In this document: positions 56,191-64,000 of the stretch, in pieces | Layout: each line of letters begins with the position of its first letter | How positions within the stretch are numbered: the first letter of the stretch is position 1 | Assembly (NCBI RefSeq): GCF_003994415.1 | Contig: NZ_CP034689.1 | Location: forward strand, 3,410,001 to 3,474,000 | Direction of reading: 5' to 3' | DNA: 64,000 nucleotides | DNA from: Achromobacter spanius | Lineage (GTDB): Bacteria; Pseudomonadota; Gammaproteobacteria; Burkholderiales; Burkholderiaceae_B | Notes under the pieces: generated by a model | The model's database searches: none | Seen by the model: only the letters and a program-made list of their open reading frames with translations | Told to the model about the DNA's origin: nothing | Made by a program: the position numbers and the translations under genes

Positions 56191-57873
56191 ATGCACACTG
56201 AATCTTTGCCCCGGCCTTTGCCCCGGCCAATGCGCCTGCGCTGGACAGAACGCGGCGCAGGCTGGCTGGCGGGCGCCGGGCTGATCGCCCTGGCCGTGCT
56301 GGCCCCCGTGCTGACGCTGGGCTGGTGGGCGTTGGGTGGTGACCTGGCGCATTGGCAGCACCTGGCCAGCTACGTGCTGCCGCAAGCGCTTGCCAACACC
56401 GCGATGCTGCTGGCAGGCGTGGGCGTGGTCGTCACACTGCTGGGCACGGGCGCGGCCTGGCTGGTGACCGCTTACGACTTTCCCACGCGCCGCATCCTGA
56501 CCTGGGCGCTGCTGCTGCCGCTGGCCGTACCCACGTACATCATCGCCTTTGCCTACCTGGACCTGCTGCACCCCATCGGCCCCATCCAGACGGCCATCCG
56601 CACCCTGCTTGGCTACGACAGCCCGCGCCAGTTTCGCTTGCCGGACCTGCGCTCGATATACGGCGCCATCTTCGTGCTGGGCTTTGTGTTGTATCCCTAC
56701 GTTTACCTGAGTACCCGCGTGATGTTCATGACGCAGGCGGCCAGCCTGCTGGAAGCCGCGCGCACCTTGGGCGCGGGCCGCGTGGCCGTGTTTTGCCGGG
56801 TAGCCCTGCCGTTGGCGCGCCCCGCCATCGTGGTGGGCGTCAGCCTGGCGCTGCTGGAAACCTTGAACGACATCGGCGCCTCTGAATTCCTGGGTGTTCA
56901 GACCTTGACAGTGTCGGTCTACACCACCTGGGTCACGCGGTCCGACCTGGCGGGTGCCGCGCAGATTGCGCTGACGATGCTGGCCATCGTGATTGGGCTG
57001 ATCCTGCTCGAACGCCACGGCCGCAAGCGCCAGCGCTATGCCAACACGCAGCGCATGCGGCCGATGCAGGCGCGCCGCCTACGGGGCCCGGCCGCCGCCG
57101 TTGCCGCCGTGCTGGGCTGGATTCCCGTCATGCTGGGCTTTGTGGCGCCCGCCTTGTATCTGGTGGTGGAAACCTACAAGCGCCTGCATCTGGTGGGCGG
57201 CGTGTCCGAGCAACTGATCAACGGCCTGAGCAACACGCTGATCGTGGCGTTCAGCGCCACCATCGTCACGCTGCTTTGCGGCTTGATCGTGGCGTGGGCC
57301 GGCCGCACCTTGCGCGAGAGCGCAAGCTTCAACCCTGGCCGAGCCTGCGCGCGTATTGCAAGCCTGGGCTACGCGGTGCCCGGCACCGTGCTGGCGATCG
57401 GGCTGCTGACGCCTTTTGTGTGGATCGATACGGCGGTCGCCAAGGTCTTTGGCGGCACCGGCCTGTTCCTGATGGGGTCCATGGCGGCGCTGGTGTGCGC
57501 CTACGTGATTCGCTTTTTGGCTATTTCCACCGGCGCGCTGGAAGCCGGGCTTGCGCGCATTCCGCCTTCGCTTGAACAAGCATCGCGCCTGTTGGGCGAA
57601 AGCGCGGGCGGCACTTTGCGCCGCGTCCACCTGCCCTTGCTGCGGCCCGCGCTGGCGGCCAGTGCCTTGCTGGTGTTCGTTGACGCCATGAAGGAACTGC
57701 CCGCCACCCTGCTGCTGCGCCCCATGAATTTCGACACGCTGGCAACCTGGCTGTACGCTGAAGCCGCCCGCGGCACGTACGAGGAAGGCGCCGTCGCAGC
57801 GCTGGCGATCGTGCTGGCCGGCCTTCTGCCCGTCATCCTGCTGGCGCGCACCAATCTGAAAATGGGACATTGA
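56191..57873 (+). CDS. fbpB: Ferric iron ABC transporter permease (FbpB-like)
   Basis: A 560-residue fused permease with about 12 hydrophobic helices in two halves. Each half has an EAA-like loop (TQAASLLEAARTLGAGRVAVFCRVALPLARP and PSLEQASRLLGESAGGTLRRVHLPLLRP) contacting the ATPase. LNDIGASEFLGVQTLTVSVYTTWV is a signature of FbpB/SfuB ferric permeases. ATG 56191 opens with a short Pro-rich tail (PRPLPRPM). It follows fbpA by 112 bases containing a hairpin; the fbpC frame starts at its stop. Confidence 0.95.
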   Translation: MHTESLPRPLPRPMRLRWTERGAGWLAGAGLIALAVLAPVLTLGWWALGGDLAHWQHLASYVLPQALANTAMLLAGVGVVVTLLGTGAAWLVTAYDFPTRRILTWALLLPLAVPTYIIAFAYLDLLHPIGPIQTAIRTLLGYDSPRQFRLPDLRSIYGAIFVLGFVLYPYVYLSTRVMFMTQAASLLEAARTLGAGRVAVFCRVALPLARPAIVVGVSLALLETLNDIGASEFLGVQTLTVSVYTTWVTRSDLAGAAQIALTMLAIVIGLILLERHGRKRQRYANTQRMRPMQARRLRGPAAAVAAVLGWIPVMLGFVAPALYLVVETYKRLHLVGGVSEQLINGLSNTLIVAFSATIVTLLCGLIVAWAGRTLRESASFNPGRACARIASLGYAVPGTVLAIGLLTPFVWIDTAVAKVFGGTGLFLMGSMAALVCAYVIRFLAISTGALEAGLARIPPSLEQASRLLGESAGGTLRRVHLPLLRPALAASALLVFVDAMKELPATLLLRPMNFDTLATWLYAEAARGTYEEGAVAALAIVLAGLLPVILLARTNLKMGH

Positions 57874-57878
57874 TCATC

Positions 57879-58655
57879 GTGCCCGATCCCTTAGAAATTG
57901 AACATCTTTCCCTGGCTTACGACACGCCCAAGGGCTTGAAGCCCGTTGTGCAGGACTTGTCGCTGGGCCTGCCCGTGGGCCATATCGGCTGCTTGCTGGG
58001 TGAATCCGGCTGCGGCAAGACAACGGTGCTGCGCGCCATTGCCGGCTTTGAGCCCGTGCGCGCTGGCCGCATCCTGCTGGACGGCACGGTGATCTCGTCG
58101 CCCACCGAGCAGGTCGCGCCCGAACACCGCCGCGTCGGCATGATGTTTCAGGATTACGCCCTGTTCCCGCACCTGACGGTGGCGCTGAACGTCGCTTTCG
58201 GCCTGCGCAAGCTGCCGCGCATCGAGCGCGCGCGCCGCGTTGAAGAAATGCTGACGCTGGTGGGCCTGGCCCATGCAGCCAACAGCTATCCTCACGAGAT
58301 CTCAGGCGGACAACAGCAACGCGTGGCGCTGGCACGGGCGCTGGCGCCCTCACCCGACCTGCTGCTGCTGGACGAACCGTTTTCCAATCTGGACGTGGAT
58401 ACCCGCGAGCGCCTGGCGTTCGAGGTACGTGACATCCTCAAGACCACGGGCCATACCGCCATGCTCGTCACGCACAATCAGGCCGAAGCGTTTGCCATCG
58501 CGGACCGCATCGGGGTGATGAGCCAGGGCAGCATCGCGCAGTGGGACACCCCCTACAACCTGCACCATCGCCCCAGCAACGACTTCGTGCGCGACTTCAT
58601 CCGCCGCGAAGCCTTGGAAGAACAGCGCGAGCAGGCTTTCGCCCGCGGGCGCTGA
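57879..58655 (+). CDS. fbpC: Ferric iron ABC transporter ATPase (FbpC-like)
   Basis: A 258-residue ATPase: IEHLSLAYDTPKGLKPVVQDLSLGL, Walker A GESGCGKTTVLRA, RRVGMMFQDYALFPHLTVALNVAFGL, signature ISGGQQQRVALARAL, Walker B LLLLDEPFSNLDVDTRE, switch VTHNQAEAFAIADR. It lacks most of the C-terminal regulatory domain of FbpC/AfuC (about 350 residues), so it is a short form. GTG 57879 is used; TTG 57870 overlapping the fbpB stop is possible. Third gene of the iron operon. Confidence 0.92.
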   Translation: MPDPLEIEHLSLAYDTPKGLKPVVQDLSLGLPVGHIGCLLGESGCGKTTVLRAIAGFEPVRAGRILLDGTVISSPTEQVAPEHRRVGMMFQDYALFPHLTVALNVAFGLRKLPRIERARRVEEMLTLVGLAHAANSYPHEISGGQQQRVALARALAPSPDLLLLDEPFSNLDVDTRERLAFEVRDILKTTGHTAMLVTHNQAEAFAIADRIGVMSQGSIAQWDTPYNLHHRPSNDFVRDFIRREALEEQREQAFARGR

Positions 58656-58680
58656 ACATTCCGCGATGCGCCGCCGATAA

Positions 58681-59586
58681 TTAGACGCGCGGTTCGGGCA
58701 GCGGGATGAATTCCGTTTCGTCGCCCGGCACTACCTGATCAAATCGCGTGCGCTGCCAGTCCTGCTTGGCTTGTTCGATGCGGTCCTTGCTGCTGGACAC
58801 GAAGTTCCACCAGACGTAGCGCGGGCCGTCCAGGGGCTCGCCGCCGATGACGGCAAAACGGGCGGCGGTAATGGCGCGGATCTGCACGGGGCGGCCGGGT
58901 GCGAAGATAACCAGGCGTCCGCTTTCAAAGACTTGGCCGTCGACTTCCACCGTGCCTTGCGCCAGGTAGGCGGCACGTTCTTCGTATTCCGCCGGCAGCA
59001 CCGTGGTGGCGCCGGCTTGCAATTGCAGGTCGCCATAGAAGAGCGGCGACAGCGTCTTCACGGACGACGTCTTGCCGAACAGCGAGCCTGCCACAACCTG
59101 GGCACGCACGCCCTCGCCTTCAATCACCGGCTGCGCGTCCAACCCGTAGTGTGTGAAGCCAGGGTCCGTTTCTTCGTACTTGGTGGGCAGGCCCACCCAA
59201 ATTTGCAGGCCACAGAGGCGTTGCGGCGACAGGCGGGCTTCGGGGGACGAACGCTCCGAGTGCACGATGCCGCGCCCCGCCGTCATCCAGTTCACTTCGC
59301 CCGGAAGAATGGTCTGGGTATGGCCAGCACCGTCGCGATGCACCATCGACCCTTCGTACAGATAGGTCACCGTGGACAGGCCGATATGCGGATGGGGCCG
59401 TACGTCGATGCCGGCGCCCACGTCAAAATCTGCGGGACCCATGTGGTCCAGGAACACGAACGGCCCAACCGTGCGGCGCTGCGCCGACGGAATGGCGCGC
59501 CGGACGGAAAAACCGCCCAGGTCGCTGGTGCGCGGCACGACGATGGTTTCGATCTGGCTTTCGCCTGCTTCGGACAAAGTGGACAT
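58681..59586 (-). CDS. Pirin family protein (bicupin)
   Basis: A 301-residue bicupin of the pirin family: GPFVFLDHMGPADF, PHPHIGLSTVTYLYEG (metal His), MTAGRGIVHSER (His, Glu), IWVGLPTKYEETDPGF and a C-terminal cupin with WWNFVSSSKDRIEQAKQDW. Metal ligands (three His, one Glu) of pirin are present. Pirins act as quercetinases or redox-sensitive regulators; the exact role is unknown. ATG 59586. It reads toward fbpC and lies downstream of a second, smaller pirin gene. Confidence 0.93.
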   Translation of the reverse strand: MSTLSEAGESQIETIVVPRTSDLGGFSVRRAIPSAQRRTVGPFVFLDHMGPADFDVGAGIDVRPHPHIGLSTVTYLYEGSMVHRDGAGHTQTILPGEVNWMTAGRGIVHSERSSPEARLSPQRLCGLQIWVGLPTKYEETDPGFTHYGLDAQPVIEGEGVRAQVVAGSLFGKTSSVKTLSPLFYGDLQLQAGATTVLPAEYEERAAYLAQGTVEVDGQVFESGRLVIFAPGRPVQIRAITAARFAVIGGEPLDGPRYVWWNFVSSSKDRIEQAKQDWQRTRFDQVVPGDETEFIPLPEPRV

Positions 59587-59712
59587 GGTGTAGAACTCCG
59601 CATGAATTGGCCAGAGGCCATCGTAGAAAGAAGGCCAGCGGCCATCTTAAGGCCCATTGGCCTCGTCAAATAACAAGCCGGGCGGAAACCCTTCCCGCCC
59701 GGCCCTCGTGGC

Positions 59713-60411
<699 letters not shown>

Positions 60412-60553
60412 TGCGGACTCCTGTTTCAATAATATGAATGATTATCGAGGTGCGGCACTAGCCTTGCTTCGTTGCCATTTCGCCGCACCCCTGGCATGAG
60501 TGATATTCTGCGCGCGCCACATAGGCGCTTTGGCGCTATATTTTGACGAGCTC

Positions 60554-60570
60554 ATTCAAATTTTTTGAAT
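60554..60570. promoter_or_regulatory. Palindrome in pirin-lysR gap, candidate LysR operator
   Basis: ATTCAAA (60554-60560) and TTTGAAT (60564-60570) form a perfect inverted repeat with a 3-base spacer, 19 bases before the LysR start codon in the divergent region. It fits a LysR-type T-N11-A site. Confidence 0.5.
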
Positions 60571-60588
60571 ATCCACTTCCGACCCGAT

Positions 60589-61503
60589 ATGCAGCCCATT
60601 ACGCCTGAATTGCTCATCCTGGTAGACGCCATCGCCCGCCACGGCAGTTTTGCCAAAGCAGCCCGGGAATTGGGCAAAGTGCCCTCTGCGGTTACTTATT
60701 CGATACGCAAGCTGGAAGATGGGCTGGACGTGTTGCTGTTCGACCGCTCCGGGCATCGCGCGTTACTGACGCCAGCGGGCGAGGCGCTGCTGAAGGACGG
60801 ACGGCATGTGCTGCAATCGTTGGATGACTTGGCTTGCCGCGTCAAGCGAATTGCCACGGGGTGGGAGGTGGAACTGCGCATTGCGGTCAGCGCGGTGTTG
60901 CCGTGGCGGCCGCTGTATGACCTGATCGCTGAATTCCAGACGCTGGAAAGCGCAACGACGCTGCGATTTTCGAGCGAAGTGCTAAGTGGCAACTGGGATG
61001 CGTTGACGTCCAACCGCGCGGACCTGGTCATCGGCGCGGGGGCCAATGCAGAGCCCACCGGGCCGTATCGATCGCAAGCCATCGGCACGACCCAGTTTGG
61101 TTTCTGCGTGGCGGCGCACCATCCTTTGGCGTCCTTGCCGCAGCCCCTGAGCCGCGCGGACATCACGAAATATTGCGCGGTGGTGGTGGCGGATACTTCG
61201 CGGAACCTGCCGCCGCAGTCGCGCGGCATCCTGGCGGATCAGGCCACGCTGGTCATGCCGTCAATGCAGGCAAAGATTGACGCGCAGGTGCGGGGGCTGG
61301 GGTGCGGTTATTTGCCATTGACGATGGCCGCGCCGTATCTGGCGCAGGGTTTGTTGGTGGTGTGTGAGACGGATGAAGGGATGTCTCTGACGGAGCACGT
61401 GGCTTACGCCTGGCGGGCCGAAGCACCGGGGGAGGCGCTGAAATGGTGGCTGCAGAAGCTGAAATCGCCCAGGCTGTGTGAGAGTTTGCTGGGGATGGGG
61501 TGA
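60589..61503 (+). CDS. LysR family regulator, divergent to pirin genes
   Basis: A 304-residue LysR protein: MQPITPELLILVDAIARHGSFAKAARELGKVPSAVTYSIRKLEDGL (HTH, about 1-60) and a type 2 periplasmic fold effector domain (LRIAVSAVLPWRPLYDLIAEF, LVIGAGANAEPTGPY, LGCGYLPLTMAAPYLAQG). ATG 60589; an in-frame TTG at 60565 sits inside the palindrome and is rejected. Its last codons and stop overlap the first of the 74-bp repeats, so the C-terminus may have been changed by repeat insertion. Likely controls the divergent yhhW-type pirin. Confidence 0.9.
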   Translation: MQPITPELLILVDAIARHGSFAKAARELGKVPSAVTYSIRKLEDGLDVLLFDRSGHRALLTPAGEALLKDGRHVLQSLDDLACRVKRIATGWEVELRIAVSAVLPWRPLYDLIAEFQTLESATTLRFSSEVLSGNWDALTSNRADLVIGAGANAEPTGPYRSQAIGTTQFGFCVAAHHPLASLPQPLSRADITKYCAVVVADTSRNLPPQSRGILADQATLVMPSMQAKIDAQVRGLGCGYLPLTMAAPYLAQGLLVVCETDEGMSLTEHVAYAWRAEAPGEALKWWLQKLKSPRLCESLLGMG

Positions 61504-61570
61504 TGGGTTTCGCGCGAATTACGGCGGTGTTCTTGCGACGATTGGTTCGCGCTGCACCCATCCTACGGAC
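61497..61570. repeat. 74-bp repeat unit, copy 1
   Basis: Starts GGGGTGATGGGTTTCGCGCG and ends CACCCATCCTACGGAC; the ends are themselves near-complementary (GATGGGT...ACCCATC), so each unit can fold. It overlaps the last bases of the LysR gene. Confidence 0.85.
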
Positions 61571-61644
61571 GGGGTGATGGGTTTCGCGCGAATTACGGCG
61601 GTGTTCTTGCGACGGTTGGTGCGCGCTGCACCCATCCTACGAGG
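61571..61644. repeat. 74-bp repeat unit, copy 2 (tandem)
   Basis: Follows copy 1 without a gap in the same orientation, differing at only a few positions (for example ACGATTGGTTCG to ACGGTTGGTGCG, and the final GGAC to GAGG). Confidence 0.85.
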
Positions 61645-61661
61645 TGCCGTGCGTCGGATGC

Positions 61662-61727
61662 GTAGGATGGGTGGAGCGCGCCATGCCGTTCAGAAGAACC
61701 TGGACGCCGATCGCGCGCAACCCATCA
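61662..61727. repeat. Diverged third copy of the repeat, inverted
   Basis: Starts GTAGGATGGGTGGAGCGCG and ends GCGCGCAACCCATCA, the reverse complement of the two ends of copies 1 and 2, with a diverged centre. The shared ends pair with those of copy 2. Confidence 0.7.
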
Positions 61728-61732
61728 GACCA

Positions 61733-63229
61733 TCACTCGTCCTCAATCCCCAATTCACGCAATTTTCGCGTGATGGTGTTTCGCCCGATCCCCAATCTTG
61801 ATGCCGCTTCCACGCGGCGGCCGCGGCTGGCGTCCAGGGCGCTTTGCAGCAGGATCTTCTCAAACTGACGGGTCAGCGTGGCCATTACCGCGGGTTCGCC
61901 GCGTTCCAGCCGGTATTGCGCATCGCGCAGCAGGGAATCTTGCCAATTGCGCGGCGCGCCATCATCGGCGGCCTGCCCTGCCTGCACCACCGTGCCGATG
62001 CCTGAAATCGGTGCGGCCGGACGCAACGGCGCCGACGCGGGCTGTTGCTGCTGGTGCTCCAGCGCGCGGATTTCCGGCGGCAGGTCGGCCCGGTCCACGG
62101 TCTGGCCGGGCGCCATTACCGTCAGCCAGTGGCAGAAGTTCTCCAACTGCCGCACGTTGCCCGGAAAGTCGAACTTGGTCAGCACGGCCAGCGCATCCGG
62201 CGTCAAGCGTTTGACCGGCACCCCCAGCGTGCGAGCGCTGGCGGTCAGAAAGTGCTGGGCCAGCGCGGGAATGTCTTCCACGCGCTCGCGCAAAGGCGGC
62301 AGACGCAGCCGGATCACGTTCAGGCGATGGAACAAGTCTTCGCGGAACAAGCCCTGCTCAACACGCTGCTCCAGCGGCTGGTGAGTGGCCGCCACGATAC
62401 GCACGTCCACGCGCACCGGCTGCGCGCCGCCCACGCGATAGAAGCTGCCTTCGGCCAGCACACGCAGCAAGCGGGTTTGAAGTTCAATCGGCATGTCGCC
62501 GATTTCGTCCAGGAACAGCGTGCCGCCGTGCGCTTCCTCGAAGCGGCCACGACGCAAATTATTGGCGCCCGTAAACGCGCCGCGTTCGTGCCCGAACAAT
62601 TCGGCTTCAAGCAGGTCACGCGGGATGGCCGCCGCGTTCAAGGCCACAAAGGGCCCGCTGGCGCGCACACCGTGGCCATGCAGCGCACGCGCCACCAATT
62701 CCTTGCCCGTGCCCGATTCGCCCGTGATCAACACCGTGACCTTGGACTGCGCCAGCCGGCCAATGGCGCGAAACACTTCCTGCATGGCGGTGGAAGACGA
62801 CTGCGTCATCATCCAGCGCTCGTTGTTCTGCGCGCCCTCGCCCTGCCCTTCCGGGCTTTCGGGCTGCGCGGATTCCTGCATGGCCCGCTGGATCAGCGCC
62901 ACCGCTTCGTTCACGTCGAACGGCTTGGCCAGGTAATCAAACGCGCCACCCTGGAAGGCGGACACGGTGCTGTCCAGGTCGGCAAACGCGGTCATCACAA
63001 TGACCGGCAAGCCGGGATGGCGTTCTTTCAACTGGCGCAACAGCTCCAAGCCATTGCCGCCTGGCATGCGGATATCGGACACCAAGGCGACGGGCGTTTC
63101 GCGCGACAGCGCTTCCAGCACGTCGGCCGATTGGGAAAAACTACGGGTGGGGACACCAGCGCGGGCCAGGGCCTTTTCGAGGACCCAGCGGATGGCCTGG
63201 TCGTCGTCGACGATCCATACGGGTTTCAT
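61733..63229 (-). CDS. ntrC: Nitrogen regulator NtrC (sigma-54 activator)
   Basis: A 498-residue protein: receiver domain (about 1-120) with D10/D11 region VDDDQAI, phospho-Asp in LVSDIRMPGG and Lys in YLAKPFD; central AAA+ domain with GESGTGKELVA (Walker A), GAFTGA (sigma-54 contact), GGTLFLDEIGD (Walker B) and VRQLENF; C-terminal HTH SRLGIGRNTITRKLRELG. It activates nitrogen-assimilation genes. Its start overlaps the ntrB stop (TGATG). The Gln/Pro-rich linker near 400-430 is unusually long. Confidence 0.97.
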   Translation of the reverse strand: MKPVWIVDDDQAIRWVLEKALARAGVPTRSFSQSADVLEALSRETPVALVSDIRMPGGNGLELLRQLKERHPGLPVIVMTAFADLDSTVSAFQGGAFDYLAKPFDVNEAVALIQRAMQESAQPESPEGQGEGAQNNERWMMTQSSSTAMQEVFRAIGRLAQSKVTVLITGESGTGKELVARALHGHGVRASGPFVALNAAAIPRDLLEAELFGHERGAFTGANNLRRGRFEEAHGGTLFLDEIGDMPIELQTRLLRVLAEGSFYRVGGAQPVRVDVRIVAATHQPLEQRVEQGLFREDLFHRLNVIRLRLPPLRERVEDIPALAQHFLTASARTLGVPVKRLTPDALAVLTKFDFPGNVRQLENFCHWLTVMAPGQTVDRADLPPEIRALEHQQQQPASAPLRPAAPISGIGTVVQAGQAADDGAPRNWQDSLLRDAQYRLERGEPAVMATLTRQFEKILLQSALDASRGRRVEAASRLGIGRNTITRKLRELGIEDE

Positions 63230-64000
63230 CAGTGTGCGGGCTCCATCGGTAGGACCAGGCGAAACTCGGTACGCCCGGGTCGGGATTCAAATTCGATGAT
63301 GCCGCCGTGCTGCTGCACGAAGTCCTGAGCCAGGCTCAAGCCCAGCCCGGTACCGCCGGCCCTGGCCGTGACCAGCGGGTGAAAAATGCGGTCGCGGATG
63401 TGGTCCGGCACGCCGGGACCGTTGTCGATGATGGACAGCACCAGCGCCAGCCGGTGTTGCCGATGGGCCAGCATGACCTGGCGAGCCACGCGAGTGCGCA
63501 GCGTCACCACGCCGGGTTCCGTCTGCGGGCCTTGCGGCCGCGCAACCAGTTCCTGCGCCGCGTTGCGCGCAACGTTAAGCACCGCCTGCATCAGACGGGC
63601 GGCATCGCCCTTCAAATCTGGCACCGAGGCGTCGTAGTCGCGCAGGATGGTGACATCGTTGCGGAACTCGGCCTGGATCAGCGCGCAGACACGCTCGCAG
63701 ATTTCATGGATATTCACCGGCCGCGCATTCAGCGGCACACGTTGCGGGCCGCTCAAGCGGTCCACCAGCGCCTGCAGGCGGTCGGCTTCGGAAATAATGA
63801 CTTGGGTGTATTCAGCCAGCGCTGCACTGGGCAGCTCGGCTTCGAGCAATTGCGCGGCGCCGCGCAAACCGCCCAAGGGGTTCTTCACTTCATGGGCCAG
63901 ATTGCGCAACAGCTCGCGGTGCGCTTCTATTTCATCCACCAGCCGATGGTTGCGGTCGGCCAGCACGCGCTGTTCGATCTCGCGCGTTTCGATCAATACC
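63229..64000 (-). CDS. ntrB: Nitrogen sensor histidine kinase NtrB, truncated at window end
   Basis: The C-terminal kinase part of NtrB: phospho-acceptor His in LAHEVKNPLGG, then LLEAELP, NVARNAAQ (N box), DNGPGVPDHI (G1), RAGGTGLGLSLAQDF (G2) and a final strand ESRPGRTEFRLVLP. It phosphorylates or dephosphorylates NtrC according to the nitrogen state reported by PII. The N-terminal PAS-type sensor region lies beyond base 64000. Its stop overlaps ntrC start, so the two are co-transcribed. Confidence 0.95.
   Translation of the reverse strand, partial: VLIETREIEQRVLADRNHRLVDEIEAHRELLRNLAHEVKNPLGGLRGAAQLLEAELPSAALAEYTQVIISEADRLQALVDRLSGPQRVPLNARPVNIHEICERVCALIQAEFRNDVTILRDYDASVPDLKGDAARLMQAVLNVARNAAQELVARPQGPQTEPGVVTLRTRVARQVMLAHRQHRLALVLSIIDNGPGVPDHIRDRIFHPLVTARAGGTGLGLSLAQDFVQQHGGIIEFESRPGRTEFRLVLPMEPAH

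Noticed and set aside
61497..61727. Repeat cluster considered as a CRISPR array
   Set aside because: Units are 74 bp, adjacent without unique spacers, one is inverted, and there are no cas genes.

Overview
The window is GC-rich chromosomal DNA (AT-rich only in short intergenic stretches) from a betaproteobacterium, most likely Alcaligenaceae and probably Achromobacter or a close Bordetella-like relative. This is inferred from protein style, two Bug-family (tripartite tricarboxylate transporter type) binding proteins, many LysR regulators, and the combination of genes; no rRNA or tRNA is present to settle it. No CRISPR array, prophage or defence island was seen. The only mobile element is one IS3-family insertion sequence.

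Layout. 1-8.6 kb: the end of a MuiA/DUF4139 gene, a REC-EAL phosphodiesterase, DAHP synthase, a DadA-like oxidase, an acetyltransferase, an unrecognised conserved-looking gene followed by a hairpin carrying two inverted DnaA boxes, an orphan OmpR-type regulator and a CitE-like lyase. 8.6-16.7 kb: an ABC-F protein, phosphatidylserine decarboxylase with a structured leader, an LldD-type oxidase, a membrane phosphoesterase, a divergent Lrp/MFS pair and an orphan MetQ. 16.8-25.6 kb: arginase, an IclR-controlled binding protein/alcohol dehydrogenase pair, a RES-Xre toxin-antitoxin module, DUF423, an EamA exporter, a GST and a sugar dehydrogenase. 25.7-30.6 kb: a beta-class GST, then a LysR-Bug-D-aminoacylase-racemase cluster that looks like an N-acyl-D-amino-acid scavenging unit.

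30.7-43.4 kb is transport-rich: livKHMGF, yhhQ-proC, the complete ugpBAEC glycerol-3-phosphate importer behind a probable Pho box, and a second LivK-like protein. 43.6-49.6 kb: an RBBP9-like hydrolase, dps, oxyR, recG, ridA and a LysR gene. 49.7-54 kb: an AtuA/DUF1446 pair with a Bug receptor, followed by an IS150-group IS that sits exactly in the centre of a perfect terminator palindrome. 54-64 kb: fpr, an fbpABC-type ferric iron importer behind a probable Fur box, two pirins with a divergent LysR regulator, a cluster of three related repeats and ntrC-ntrB (ntrB cut by the window end).

Common themes are nutrient capture (branched-chain amino acids, G3P, iron, carboxylates, D-amino acids, arginine) and stress or nitrogen control. 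In three independent ABC operons (liv, ugp, fbp) a strong stem-loop lies between the binding-protein gene and the first permease gene, suggesting that binding proteins are over-produced relative to the membrane parts. All functional calls come from reading the protein sequences; no database search was run.
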